Source: Dietzia lutea (lineage in GTDB: Bacteria; Actinomycetota; Actinomycetes; Mycobacteriales; Mycobacteriaceae). Taken from it: a stretch of DNA of 64,000 nucleotides. The position numbers and the translations under genes were made by a program. Position 1 is the stretch's first letter; the number at the start of each line of letters is the position of its first letter. Location of the stretch: contig NZ_CP015449.1 of the NCBI RefSeq assembly GCF_003096075.1, positions 2,101,001 through 2,165,000 of the forward strand, given 5' to 3'. The notes beneath the pieces are model-generated. The model was given only the letters and a program-made list of their open reading frames with translations. It searched no databases and was not told the DNA's origin. This document shows, in pieces, positions 1-8,901 of this stretch.

Positions 1-914
1 AGGTCGTCGTGCCGGCGTTGCTCGTCCTCGGTCCTCGCGACGAGTGCCCGGCGCTCCCGCAGCGCGCCGGATGCGGCGTCGTGTGCGGCCACGGCGCGGT
101 CGAGTTCGGCGTCGGCGGCCGCGCGGGCACGGCGCAGCTCGTCCGCCACGCGGCCCGCGGCCTCAAGTCTGTCGACCTCCGCGCGGAGCGCGGTCAGGGA
201 CTCCTGCCGCGCCCGGTGGACCGACGCCTGCGCCTCGTGGTCGGACACCGCGGCGTCGAGCTCGGCGTGGCGTGCCCGCGCCTCGGACAGGGCGGACCGG
301 GCCTCGGCGAGCCGTGTCTCCGAGCGCGCGAGCTCGCCCGTCGGCTCGCCCCGGCGGGCCGTCAGGTAGCGGTTGCGTTCCTCCGCGACGCGGTCCATCA
401 GAGAGTCGTCACCGGTGGGGTCCTCGCCGCCCGCGGCGGCGTCCAGGGCGCGGCGTAGAGAGCCCATCCCCTTGGCCGCGTCCACTTGACCCACCGGTTC
501 GTCCTGCGCGATCCGCAGTGCCTTCCACAGCGACCGGTCCACCTGGCGGTCCAGCAGGTCGCGGACGTGGTCATGGGCGTCGTCGCCGCTCAGCGCCGAC
601 CGCGTCGAACCCGGGAACTCGAGTGACGTCCGCTTGCCGCGGACGAACTCCTTGCGGTACCGCATCCGCTGCCCGTCGACCGTGAACTCGGCCTCCACCA
701 CCACGGGCACGTCCCTGCCCACGGGACTCGCGGCCTTGATCTCCGCACGGCCGGACGAGGCCTTGTGCTCGAGGAGCATCTCGAGGGCGTCCATGAGGCT
801 GGTCTTGCCCGATTCGTTGGGTCCCTCGATCACCAGGACGCCGCGCGGTTCCAGATCGACCTCCTCGCGGACCACCCCGCGGAAGTCCTCGAGCATGAGT
901 CGGTGCAGGATCAT
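1..914 (-). CDS. SbcC/YhaN-like AAA ATPase, N-terminal part (runs off left edge)
   Basis: Incomplete at its C-terminus. The N-terminus carries a P-loop of the form GPNESGKTSL near residues 29-38, preceded by the short beta-strand start (MILHRLMLEDFRG) typical of SbcC/Rad50/YhaN/RecF-type ATPases. After about residue 170 the sequence becomes rich in Arg, Ala and Glu, as expected for the start of a long coiled coil. The ATG at 914 overlaps the stop of the nuclease gene upstream (ATGA, 911-914), so the two should be translated together. By analogy the ATPase would gate the nuclease partner in DNA-end processing. Whether it is closer to SbcC or to the shorter YhaN cannot be told without the C-terminus. 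Confidence 0.85.
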   Translation of the reverse strand, partial: MILHRLMLEDFRGVVREEVDLEPRGVLVIEGPNESGKTSLMDALEMLLEHKASSGRAEIKAASPVGRDVPVVVEAEFTVDGQRMRYRKEFVRGKRTSLEFPGSTRSALSGDDAHDHVRDLLDRQVDRSLWKALRIAQDEPVGQVDAAKGMGSLRRALDAAAGGEDPTGDDSLMDRVAEERNRYLTARRGEPTGELARSETRLAEARSALSEARARHAELDAAVSDHEAQASVHRARQESLTALRAEVDRLEAAGRVADELRRARAAADAELDRAVAAHDAASGALRERRALVARTEDEQRRHDD

Positions 915-2098
915 CGCGTCCCTCCGTCGACGAGTCGATACAGCAGACTGAGGGCGTGGCCCGCGTCCTCGGCCTCGGCCCCACCGGTCCCGGCCATCGC
1001 GACGAGGTCCGCGACCGCGCGGCCCGCGTACCCGTCGACCAGGTCCGTGAAGTCGGCGTCCTCGGCCCGCACGACCAGATGGGTCCGGGATTGTCGCAGG
1101 TAGGCGGCGGCGAACAGCGCGTCCCACGTTTCCAGCTGGTCGTCGATCCGTGCCCGGAGAGCGACTCCGACGGTGCCCGTGAGCCCGAGTTTGAGCACCG
1201 TCCGCGGCTTGTCGTCCACCTCCTCGATCCGCTCCGCGAGGGCGTCGAGATCGGCGTCCGTGTCGATCCGGGCGTCGATCGCGCGGAACGACCACCGGCC
1301 CGTCCGCAGCGGCGTGACCGCGCAGGCGCCCCGCTGCGACGGGGACGCGGCCCGGGACAGCTCGACGAGCAGGGCGTGGCCCGAGTCGCTCTCCACATCG
1401 TCGAAGTCGGTGGTCTCCGGGCTGCCCGAGAACCAGATCCGCTCCCCGGAGCCCACCCGGGTCACCGAATGCCGGTCGCCGAGCGCGACGTAGTCCAGCC
1501 GACCCGACCCGATGGCCTCTTCCAGCGAGGCGACCGCGATCGCCTCCACCGACGGCGAGTGACCACCGTAGATCTCGTCCGTCCCCCCGTGGGCGACCAG
1601 GACACGCAGACCGTCCGTCGGCTCCAGGGAGTCCAACAACGCCGGCAGCCGCGAGGGATCCGGCCGCTTGGACGTCCACGGGACGCCCACGACCTCGACG
1701 CCGGGCACGACCTCGACCGGCCCGGTGCCGTCGAGCACGACGACGCCGCCGCCCTCGACCGCCGGCGCGAAGTCCCTGCACCGGAACACCGACGACACGT
1801 CCAGCGGATCGTGGTTGCCGGGCAGCACCAGCACCGGCACCGGGAACGCCGCCAGGGCCTCGACCGCGCGCAGGACGACCGACCGCGGCACCGCGTTGTC
1901 CTCGAAGGCGTCGCCGGCCACCACGATGAACTGCGCCCCGTGTTCGGTCGCGAGCGTGCCGAGCGCCTCCACGGCGGCCAGCCGGTCGGCCGTGTAGACG
2001 GCCTGCGACTCGTCTCCGAGGAACCGCCGGGTCATGCCGAGCTGCCAGTCGGCGGAGTGCAGGAATCGGATCGTCTCGCCGTCCCGTGGGGTGGTCAT
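911..2098 (-). CDS. SbcD/Mre11-like DNA repair exonuclease (metallophosphoesterase)
   Basis: A 395-residue calcineurin-like phosphoesterase. Visible metal-site motifs are SADWQLG near residue 15, GDAFED near 62, GNHD near 95, a histidine in LVAHGG near 170 and LGDRH near 206. The first motif reads D-W-Q where most SbcD/Mre11 proteins have D-x-H, a variant I recall in actinobacterial relatives but cannot check here. The C-terminal 150 residues would form the capping and ATPase-binding region. It overlaps the ATPase gene by 4 nt, the usual arrangement for an SbcCD-type pair acting on double-strand ends or hairpins. A YhaO-type nuclease is an alternative name. Confidence 0.85.
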   Translation of the reverse strand: MTTPRDGETIRFLHSADWQLGMTRRFLGDESQAVYTADRLAAVEALGTLATEHGAQFIVVAGDAFEDNAVPRSVVLRAVEALAAFPVPVLVLPGNHDPLDVSSVFRCRDFAPAVEGGGVVVLDGTGPVEVVPGVEVVGVPWTSKRPDPSRLPALLDSLEPTDGLRVLVAHGGTDEIYGGHSPSVEAIAVASLEEAIGSGRLDYVALGDRHSVTRVGSGERIWFSGSPETTDFDDVESDSGHALLVELSRAASPSQRGACAVTPLRTGRWSFRAIDARIDTDADLDALAERIEEVDDKPRTVLKLGLTGTVGVALRARIDDQLETWDALFAAAYLRQSRTHLVVRAEDADFTDLVDGYAGRAVADLVAMAGTGGAEAEDAGHALSLLYRLVDGGTR

Positions 2099-2147
2099 GG
2101 CCGCATCGTAGGACGCGGGTCCGACACGACGGTCGGCGCGGGCCCGC

Positions 2148-2900
2148 TCATCGCGGTCGGTACCGGCCGAACGCGTCGAGGAAGTCCTCCAGATCGGCCA
2201 CGACCCGCAGCTGCTCGAGGGGGTCGTTCGTCGTCGCGGCGGCCAGTCTGCGGGTGACGGGCGCGTCCAGGAGGTCCTCGAGTCCGGCCGGCTGCGGGGA
2301 CGGCACCGTCGGCAGGACCGGCTCGGTCCCCCACAGCGCCTCCTCGAGGTCGACGGACACCTCGTCGTCGTCCCCTCCCCTCAGGACGGCGCCGAGGTGC
2401 TCGGCGCTCAGGCCACGCAGCGCGAACATGACGTCCGGCCTGGCGTCCCACCACTCGACCATGATGTACGCGGCCGCCAACACGTGCAGGCACGGCCCCG
2501 GCTGGACGGGACACCGGCAGGAGTAGGAGGTGTCGCCGTGGACCGCCGGGAGGAGGAGGAACCCGACGGTGTCGGAGAAGTTCCCCGCGAGCGCGCCGAG
2601 CACCCCGCCCTCCTCGCGTCTCAGGGCGGTGCGGAGGGCGTCCGAGTCGGCGGCGTCGAGGGGGGCGAAGGTGAACTCGACGGTGAACGGCTCGGGTCGG
2701 CTGCCGTCGACGTCGCAGCGCACGGACCTGCCCGCGTGCTCCAGCGAGAGCACCCTGTCGGCGCGCGCGGCCTTGCGCGCGAGGTACGCCTCGCCGCGCG
2801 TGACCCCGGACTCGAGGTCGCTCGTCCACCGCCGGCCCCACATGTGCCCGCCGAACGCGCCGGCGCGCGCCCTCGCGCGGATACCCTTACCGCCGCTCAT
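2148..2900 (-). CDS. SWIM zinc-finger protein
   Basis: A 250-residue protein with one clear SWIM finger (C-x-C-x6-C-x-H, CRCPVQPGPCLH) near residues 125-137. SWIM fingers bind nucleic acid or protein and in bacteria often accompany SNF2-family ATPases. The ATG at 2900 overlaps the helicase stop (ATGA, 2897-2900), which fixes the start. An open frame reaching back to 3980 is antisense-type overlap inside the helicase gene and is not part of this protein. Regions around the finger show no other domain I can name. It probably targets or modulates the helicase, but no substrate can be read from the sequence. Confidence 0.85.
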   Translation of the reverse strand: MSGGKGIRARARAGAFGGHMWGRRWTSDLESGVTRGEAYLARKAARADRVLSLEHAGRSVRCDVDGSRPEPFTVEFTFAPLDAADSDALRTALRREEGGVLGALAGNFSDTVGFLLLPAVHGDTSYSCRCPVQPGPCLHVLAAAYIMVEWWDARPDVMFALRGLSAEHLGAVLRGGDDDEVSVDLEEALWGTEPVLPTVPSPQPAGLEDLLDAPVTRRLAAATTNDPLEQLRVVADLEDFLDAFGRYRPR

Positions 2901-5836
2901 TCCTCGTCCCGCCCCTCGTCGGTGAGCTCCACCAGCGCGGCGAGATCGGCGTCGGCGAGTTCCGTCAGGGCGCCCGCGAGCGGGCCCAACGTGAGCTCGG
3001 CGAGGTCCCGCTTGGCCTCGAGCAGTTCGTCGATGCGGTCCTCGACCGTCCCCGGGGCGACGAGGGTGCGCACCTGGACCTGCCGTGTCTGACCGATCCG
3101 GTGCACGCGGTCGGTCGCCTGGTTCTCCACCGCCGGGTTCCACCACCGGTCCAGGTGCACGACGTGATTGGCCTCCGTCAGCGTCAGGCCCGTCCCACCC
3201 GCGCGCAGCGACGCCAGCATCACCGGCGGCCCCTGCGCGCTCTGAAACTCCTCGACCATCTGCGCTCGACCGGCCGCCGTGACGCCACCGTGGAGGAACG
3301 GCACGGAGCTGGCCGCCCGCCGCTCGAGCAGGGGCAGGATGAGGTCCCCGAACGCGCGGTACTGCGTGAACAGGAGGACCTTCTCGCCCGCGTCCAGAAT
3401 CTCCGTGAGGACCTCGTCGAGCGCGGCGAGCTTTCCGGAGCGATGGCGGCCACCGCGCAGAAGCGCGGACCCGTCGCCGAGGTAGTGGGCGGGGTGGTTG
3501 CACACCTGCTTGAGCGCGGTGAGCCCGGCGAGAATCGCCCCCTTGCGTGCGGTCCCCTCCGACTCCTTGACCTGCTCCATCATGTCCTCGACGACCGCCT
3601 GGTACAGGGTCGCCTGCTCGCGGGTCAGTGGGGCGTCGACCCTGATGTGCTGCTTGTCCGGCAGGTCGGCGACCACCCTGGGATCCGATTTGAGGCGGCG
3701 CAGCACGAACGGCGCGGCCAGGGCCCGCAGCCGCGACGCCGCGGCCTCGTCGCGGTGCGATTCGATGGGCACCGCGAAGCGCGCGCGGAACGTGCTCGCC
3801 GACCCGAGCAGACCCGGGTTGGCGAAGTCGAGTACCGCCCGCAGCTCGTCCAGCCGGTTCTCGACCGGCGTGCCCGTGAGGGCGATCCGGTGCTCCGCCG
3901 GGATCGAGACGATCGCGCGGGCGACCGAGGTGGAGGGGTTCTTGATTGTCTGGGCCTCGTCGGCGACGAGTCGGCGCCACGGCACCGCGGCGAGGAGCTC
4001 GGCGTCACGCGAGGCGGTGCCGTACGACGTGAGGACGAGGTCGGCGGCGCCGAGCAGCCCGGCCGCGTCGTCGCCCCGCTCACGGGAGGGGCCGTGGTGT
4101 ACGTACACCGTCAGATCCGGGGCGAAGGTCGCGGCCTCGCGCGTCCAGGTGGCGACCAGGGTGAGCGGCGCCACCACGAGGGTGGGACCGAGCACGCCGC
4201 GGGCGTGCTCGGAGGCGGTGAGAGCGAGGACCTGCATGGTCTTGCCGAGCCCCATGTCGTCGGCCAGGACGGCGCCGACGTCCGCGCGGGCCAGCGCCGT
4301 CAGCCAGCGCACGCCCTCGATCTGGTAGTGACGCAGGGTGGCGCGGAACCACGCCGGGAGGTCGACGGGGATCGACGACGACGAGGGGATCCAGTCGAGG
4401 GTCGTGGGCGCCTCGATCTCGACGCCCTCCGCCTCCTCGGACATCATCGCGGCGGCGAGGGCCGGTGCGGTGACCCGCCCGCCACGCCTGGCCGCGAGGA
4501 AGCGGGCCGCGCGCCGGAGGGCTCCCGGGTCCGCACGGACCCACTGACCGCGGAGCCGGACGAGGTCCGAGGCGGCGTCCAGGAGCATCCGGACCTCGGT
4601 GGCGTCGAGGGGGACGTCGTCGACGACCATCTCCCAGTTGACGTCCGCCAGCTGGTCCAGTCCCAGGCGGCGACCGGAGTCGACGTTCTCCGTGCCGGGT
4701 TCCGCGACGGTGACACGCACGGCGGTGCGCACCCTTGTCCACGCCCGGGGCAGGAGCACCTCGACGCCCCGCCCCCGCAGCGCCTCGACCCCCTCGTCGA
4801 CGAGCTGCACCACCAGCTCGGTCGGCAGCAGGAGGTCCGGGCTGCCGGCCGCCGGTACGGCGCGGCCCAGGGGCGGCCAGCAGCGCACCGCCCGGTCGAC
4901 GACATCGCGCACGGCGTCGCCGACCGCGGTCGTGTCCGGCAGGTCGGAGAACGGGCGCAGTGTGTCCGTACCCGTGCGCACCAGGACCTCCAGCCGCCAC
5001 AGGACCTCCGCGTCGGCGGCGGCACCGGTCGGGTCGTCCCCGTGGGCACCCGCACCGAGGTCGGCGGCCCGCCCGGTATCGCCGACGCCGTCCCGGTCGG
5101 CGTCCGCCTCCCCGGACGGCTCCACTACGCGGAACACCACCTCGACGTCGCGCGCCGCCGCCGCGCGACCGAACTCCCCGATCGCCTCGGCCAGCGCGTG
5201 ACCTCCCGAGGTCACCTCTCCCCCGACGATCAGGGCCATGCCCAGTACGCTGCGCCGGTCGGCGGCCAGCGGCGCGAGGGCCATCCGGGCGTGCTGATCC
5301 GCCAGCGCCGCGAGCAGCCGGTCGAGATCCTCGCGGTCCGACACCAAACCGTGGCACCGGCTCAGACTCTCCGCCGCCCACGCCGACACCACGGGTGAGG
5401 CCGCGAGGGTCCACGAGGCGTGCCACGCGCCGTCCGACCGCGCCATCGTCGGAACGACGTGTCCGGCGCGGACGAAGGCCGCCACACCGGCAGAGAGCGC
5501 CGCGAGCGCCCGCAGTCCCGGGCCGACCCAGTGGTCGGCGACGTCCGCCATCCCGCACAGGTCCACCGCCGAGGCCACCGAGACGCGGATCCCCGGAACG
5601 GTCGCCGCGCGGACCCGGCCCTCGAGGGGCACCCGTACCGCGATCCGGTGGGTGAGCGAGAAACCGTCGAGCAGCTCCACCACCTCCGGCGGGGCCCCGG
5701 CCCTCCCGACCGCGGTCACCGAGGCCGCGGGGGCGATCGAACCGGGCCGGCGCAGGCTCGTCTCGCACCACAGACCGACGACCCCTGACTGCCACACGGC
5801 GTGGAGGCGGGGGGCGGGCGTCGGGGTCACGCCCAT
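2897..5836 (-). CDS. SNF2-family DEAD/DEAH helicase
   Basis: A 979-residue Swi2/Snf2 ATPase. The first ~480 residues form the N-terminal region seen in bacterial SNF2 proteins. The motor follows: DDMGLGKT (Walker A) near 529, DEAQ (Walker B) near 623, ALTGTPVENR (motif III), QYRAF in lobe 2 and DRVHRIGQTRQ (motif VI) near 910. Such enzymes translocate on double-stranded DNA and remodel protein-DNA complexes. I chose ATG 5836 because the conserved N-terminus begins there. The frame stays open to 6673, but that part lies over the HNH gene. It is translationally coupled to the SWIM-finger gene. Confidence 0.88.
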   Translation of the reverse strand: MGVTPTPAPRLHAVWQSGVVGLWCETSLRRPGSIAPAASVTAVGRAGAPPEVVELLDGFSLTHRIAVRVPLEGRVRAATVPGIRVSVASAVDLCGMADVADHWVGPGLRALAALSAGVAAFVRAGHVVPTMARSDGAWHASWTLAASPVVSAWAAESLSRCHGLVSDREDLDRLLAALADQHARMALAPLAADRRSVLGMALIVGGEVTSGGHALAEAIGEFGRAAAARDVEVVFRVVEPSGEADADRDGVGDTGRAADLGAGAHGDDPTGAAADAEVLWRLEVLVRTGTDTLRPFSDLPDTTAVGDAVRDVVDRAVRCWPPLGRAVPAAGSPDLLLPTELVVQLVDEGVEALRGRGVEVLLPRAWTRVRTAVRVTVAEPGTENVDSGRRLGLDQLADVNWEMVVDDVPLDATEVRMLLDAASDLVRLRGQWVRADPGALRRAARFLAARRGGRVTAPALAAAMMSEEAEGVEIEAPTTLDWIPSSSSIPVDLPAWFRATLRHYQIEGVRWLTALARADVGAVLADDMGLGKTMQVLALTASEHARGVLGPTLVVAPLTLVATWTREAATFAPDLTVYVHHGPSRERGDDAAGLLGAADLVLTSYGTASRDAELLAAVPWRRLVADEAQTIKNPSTSVARAIVSIPAEHRIALTGTPVENRLDELRAVLDFANPGLLGSASTFRARFAVPIESHRDEAAASRLRALAAPFVLRRLKSDPRVVADLPDKQHIRVDAPLTREQATLYQAVVEDMMEQVKESEGTARKGAILAGLTALKQVCNHPAHYLGDGSALLRGGRHRSGKLAALDEVLTEILDAGEKVLLFTQYRAFGDLILPLLERRAASSVPFLHGGVTAAGRAQMVEEFQSAQGPPVMLASLRAGGTGLTLTEANHVVHLDRWWNPAVENQATDRVHRIGQTRQVQVRTLVAPGTVEDRIDELLEAKRDLAELTLGPLAGALTELADADLAALVELTDEGRDEE

Positions 5837-5983
5837 ATGTAAGCACGCCGGTCCGACACGGCTCCGTGCGCACGCCCCCGCGACGACACGCGGATCCTCC
5901 ACAGGGTCGTCCGTCTCCACAGGCCGACCGCCGCCACCGCCTGCGCGGGCGGCGGGTGCCCGGGCCCGTGTCAGGATCGGTCC

Positions 5984-6787
5984 GTGATCCGGAGAGTGCG
6001 GCTGTGGTCGCCGGCGCGTGCGGCGGTCGGTCTCTTGTCGCCGCCGCGTCGGCGCACCACGGCGCGCGCGAGGGTGGTACCGCCCCTCGCACCGCGGGCA
6101 CTGGCGCTCGCGTCGGCGGTCCTCGTGGCGGCGATCGTCGTCACCCATCTGGGTCGGCCGCCCGACTCGGCGCCCGGCAGCCCACCGAGGGAGGTGGTGC
6201 TCGCACTGCTCGAGACGGTGCGCGTGGTGGACGCCCGCGAACCGGTGCCCGGATACGACCGTGAGTGCACCGGCGCATCCGCCTGCGTGTTCGGGCCCGC
6301 CTGGAGTGACACCACCGAGGCGCCGGGGTCGGGCAACGGGTGCTCGACCCGCCACGACGTCCTGGCGCGTGACCTGCGCGGGGGGACCCCGGCGCCCGGG
6401 TCGCCGTGCGAGCGGGCCGGTGGCGTCCTCGTCGATCCGTACACCGGGCGGACCGTCGACGTGGGCGTCACCGGGCTCCGCGGGATCCACGTCGACCACG
6501 TCTACCCGCTCTCGGCGGCGTGGGACCTCGGCGCGTGGGCCTGGTCCCCGAGCCGGCGTGCCGCCTTCGCCAACGACGTCGACCACAACCTGCTGGCCGT
6601 CACCGCCGCGGTCAACACCGGCAAGAGCGATTCCACCCCGGCCGACTGGCTCCCACCGGATCCGGGCCGCCACTGCTTCTACGCCTCGCGGTACCTCACC
6701 GCGGCGACTGTCTACGGGCTACCCGTGACGAGATCGGATCACGAGGCCCTCGCCGACGCCGCCCGCCGGTGTCCGGCCGCGCGGTGA
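5984..6787 (+). CDS. Exported HNH/DUF1524-type nuclease
   Basis: A 267-residue protein with GTG start. A basic N-terminus is followed by a hydrophobic stretch near residues 39-55 (PRALALASAVLVAAIVV), which suggests a signal peptide or membrane anchor. The C-terminal half has the HNH/DUF1524 pattern: HVDHVYPLSAAW near 169, FANDVDHNL near 196, then N and K in VNTGKS. This is the catalytic layout of small secreted actinobacterial HNH nucleases, and the four cysteines present fit an extracytoplasmic fold. It is divergent from the SNF2 helicase across 147 bp. The target (nutrient or competitor DNA) is not evident. Confidence 0.8.
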   Translation: MIRRVRLWSPARAAVGLLSPPRRRTTARARVVPPLAPRALALASAVLVAAIVVTHLGRPPDSAPGSPPREVVLALLETVRVVDAREPVPGYDRECTGASACVFGPAWSDTTEAPGSGNGCSTRHDVLARDLRGGTPAPGSPCERAGGVLVDPYTGRTVDVGVTGLRGIHVDHVYPLSAAWDLGAWAWSPSRRAAFANDVDHNLLAVTAAVNTGKSDSTPADWLPPDPGRHCFYASRYLTAATVYGLPVTRSDHEALADAARRCPAAR

Positions 6788-6818
6788 GGCGTGAGGCCGG
6801 TGTCGGCGGGAATCCGCG

Positions 6819-8846
6819 TCAGTAGCGGTCCTGTCCGCCCCCGGAACGCCCCCGGAACCCTCCGACGCCGCGACGCTCGTCGTCGCCGCGGCGGAATCCG
6901 CCCCGGTCGTCGCGCCGGTGGTCCCGGCGATCCCCGTGCCGCTCGCTGCGGCGATCGGAGTAACCACCGCGGTCACCGCGGTCGTCGCGCCGGTGGCCTC
7001 CGCCGCGCGGCTTCCCACCCCGGTCGTCCCGGAAGGAGGAGGGCCGTCCCGCCGGCGCACCGCTGTCGGGTCGGATGTCGATCTCGGCACCGCCGACCCG
7101 GATGCCCTTCATCGACTCGAGCTGATCCGACGGCAGGCCGGCGGGCAGCTCAACGATCGAGTGGTCGAACCGAATCGAGATGCGCCCGATGTCACCGCCG
7201 CTGAGGCCGGCCTCGTTGGCCAGCGCGCCCATGATGGAACCGGGCTTGACGTTGTTCCGCTTGCCCACGGCGATCCGGTACTGGGCCATGTCCTTGCCCG
7301 AGCGCGACGGCCGCGGCCCGTCGGAGAAGTTCCGCGCGGGACGGTCGCGTCGGTCGCCCCCGCGGTCGTCCTGCCGCTCACGCCGCTGGGGACGCTCCGG
7401 CTCACGCATGAGGAACTCGTCCGAGTTGCGGGACTGGGTCGCCAGTGCGGCGGCGATGTCGGCCATCGAGACGGAGTGCTCGGACGCGTATTCCTCCACG
7501 AGGCGGCGGAACAGCGCGATGTTGGGGTCGTCGAGACTCTCGGTGATCGACTGTGCGAACTTGGCCATCCGCATCTCGTTGACGTCGTCGACACTGGGCA
7601 GCTGGACCTCGGTCAGCGGCTGCCTGGTCGCCCGCTCGATCTGGGACAGCAGTCGACGTTCGCGGGGGGTGACGAACAGCAGCGCGTGCCCGCTCCGGCC
7701 GGCGCGGCCCGTGCGGCCGATGCGGTGGATGTACGACTCGGTGTCGTGCGGGATGTCGTAGTTGACGACGTGGCTGATGCGCGGCACGTCGAGGCCGCGG
7801 GCGGCGACGTCGGTCGCGACGAGAATGTCGGTGCGCCCGTCCTTGAGTGCCTCGATGGTGCGCTCGCGGAGGTTCTGGGGGATGTCGCCGTTGATGGGGG
7901 CGGCGGAGAAACCACGTGCGCGCAGCCGCTCGGCGAGTTCCTCCGTCGCCGACTTCGTCCGGACGAACATGATCATCGCGTCGAAATCCTCGACCTCGAG
8001 GATGCGGGTCAGGGCGTCGAGCTTGTCACGGTGGTTGACCAGGACGTAGCGCTGCTGGATGGTCGGCGCGGTCGACGTCTTGGAGGCGACCTTCACCTCG
8101 GTGGGATTGGTGAGGTACTTCTGCGAGATCCGTCGGATCGCGGACGGCATCGTCGCCGAGAACAGCGCGACCTGAGTGCTCTCCGGGGTGTCCGAGAGGA
8201 TCCGCTCGACGTCCTCCTGGAAACCCATCGCGAGCATCTCGTCCGCCTCGTCGAGGACGAGGTGCCGCAGGCCCGAGAGATCGAGCGTGCCCTTCTTGAG
8301 GTGGTCGATGACCCGCCCGGGGGTGCCGACGATGATCTGCGCGCCCCGCCGGAGCCCCGAGAGCTGGATCCCGTAGGCCTGACCGCCGTAGATGGGCAGG
8401 ACGTTCACCTGGGGCATGCCCGCCGAGTAGGTGACGCACGCCTCGGCGACCTGGAGCGCGAGCTCGCGGGTCGGCGCCAGGATGAGAGCCTGGGGGCTCT
8501 TCACCGCCGGGTCGATCAGCGAGAGGATGGGCAGCGCGAACGCGGCCGTCTTACCGGTACCGGTCTGGGCGAGCCCGACGACGTCCCGTCCCTCGAGGAC
8601 GAGCGGGATGGTGGCCGCCTGGATGGCGGACGGCACCTCGTAGCCGACGTCCCGGACCGCCTTCGCGACGGCGGGCGCGAGACCCATGTCCGCGAAGGTG
8701 ACCGCGGCGTCCTCGGCGGGAGCCTCGTCGCGGGGGGCGTCGTCGCGGGATCCGGCGGGCGCGGCTGCGGGCGTTTCGGGCGTGCTGGCGTCGGTGTCGA
8801 CCTCGTCGCCGGCGGTGGCGGTACGGTCCTCGTCGTTGTTCTCCAT
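6819..8846 (-). CDS. deaD: DEAD-box ATP-dependent RNA helicase (DeaD/CsdA-like)
   Basis: A 675-residue protein. After an acidic, Ala-rich N-terminus (~45 residues) it has the Q-motif, AQTGTGKT, PTRELA, LDEADEML, SAT, and HRIGRTGRAG in motif VI. Residues ~500-580 resemble the DbpA-type RNA-binding domain of DeaD/CsdA, and the last ~80 residues are an Arg/Asp/Gly-rich tail suited to non-specific RNA contact. The role would be ribosome assembly and mRNA unwinding, often cold-induced. A TAGCAT hexamer lies 10 nt before the ATG on the coding strand and may be its -10 box. The gene is separate from the MFS cluster, whose last stop lies 55 bp upstream. Confidence 0.92.
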   Translation of the reverse strand: MENNDEDRTATAGDEVDTDASTPETPAAAPAGSRDDAPRDEAPAEDAAVTFADMGLAPAVAKAVRDVGYEVPSAIQAATIPLVLEGRDVVGLAQTGTGKTAAFALPILSLIDPAVKSPQALILAPTRELALQVAEACVTYSAGMPQVNVLPIYGGQAYGIQLSGLRRGAQIIVGTPGRVIDHLKKGTLDLSGLRHLVLDEADEMLAMGFQEDVERILSDTPESTQVALFSATMPSAIRRISQKYLTNPTEVKVASKTSTAPTIQQRYVLVNHRDKLDALTRILEVEDFDAMIMFVRTKSATEELAERLRARGFSAAPINGDIPQNLRERTIEALKDGRTDILVATDVAARGLDVPRISHVVNYDIPHDTESYIHRIGRTGRAGRSGHALLFVTPRERRLLSQIERATRQPLTEVQLPSVDDVNEMRMAKFAQSITESLDDPNIALFRRLVEEYASEHSVSMADIAAALATQSRNSDEFLMREPERPQRRERQDDRGGDRRDRPARNFSDGPRPSRSGKDMAQYRIAVGKRNNVKPGSIMGALANEAGLSGGDIGRISIRFDHSIVELPAGLPSDQLESMKGIRVGGAEIDIRPDSGAPAGRPSSFRDDRGGKPRGGGHRRDDRGDRGGYSDRRSERHGDRRDHRRDDRGGFRRGDDERRGVGGFRGRSGGGQDRY

Positions 8847-8901
8847 GAGGCCTTACATGCTACGGCCTGCGAGGTCTGTTGAGCGACACGGCTTGCGCAG
8901 G

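Noticed and set aside
3101-5398. A 765-codon open frame on the plus strand
   Set aside because: Antisense to the SNF2 helicase motor and rich in Arg, Gly and Pro in the manner of shadow frames.
6918-8882. A 654-codon open frame on the plus strand
   Set aside because: Antisense to the DEAD-box helicase, whose motifs are intact on the minus strand.
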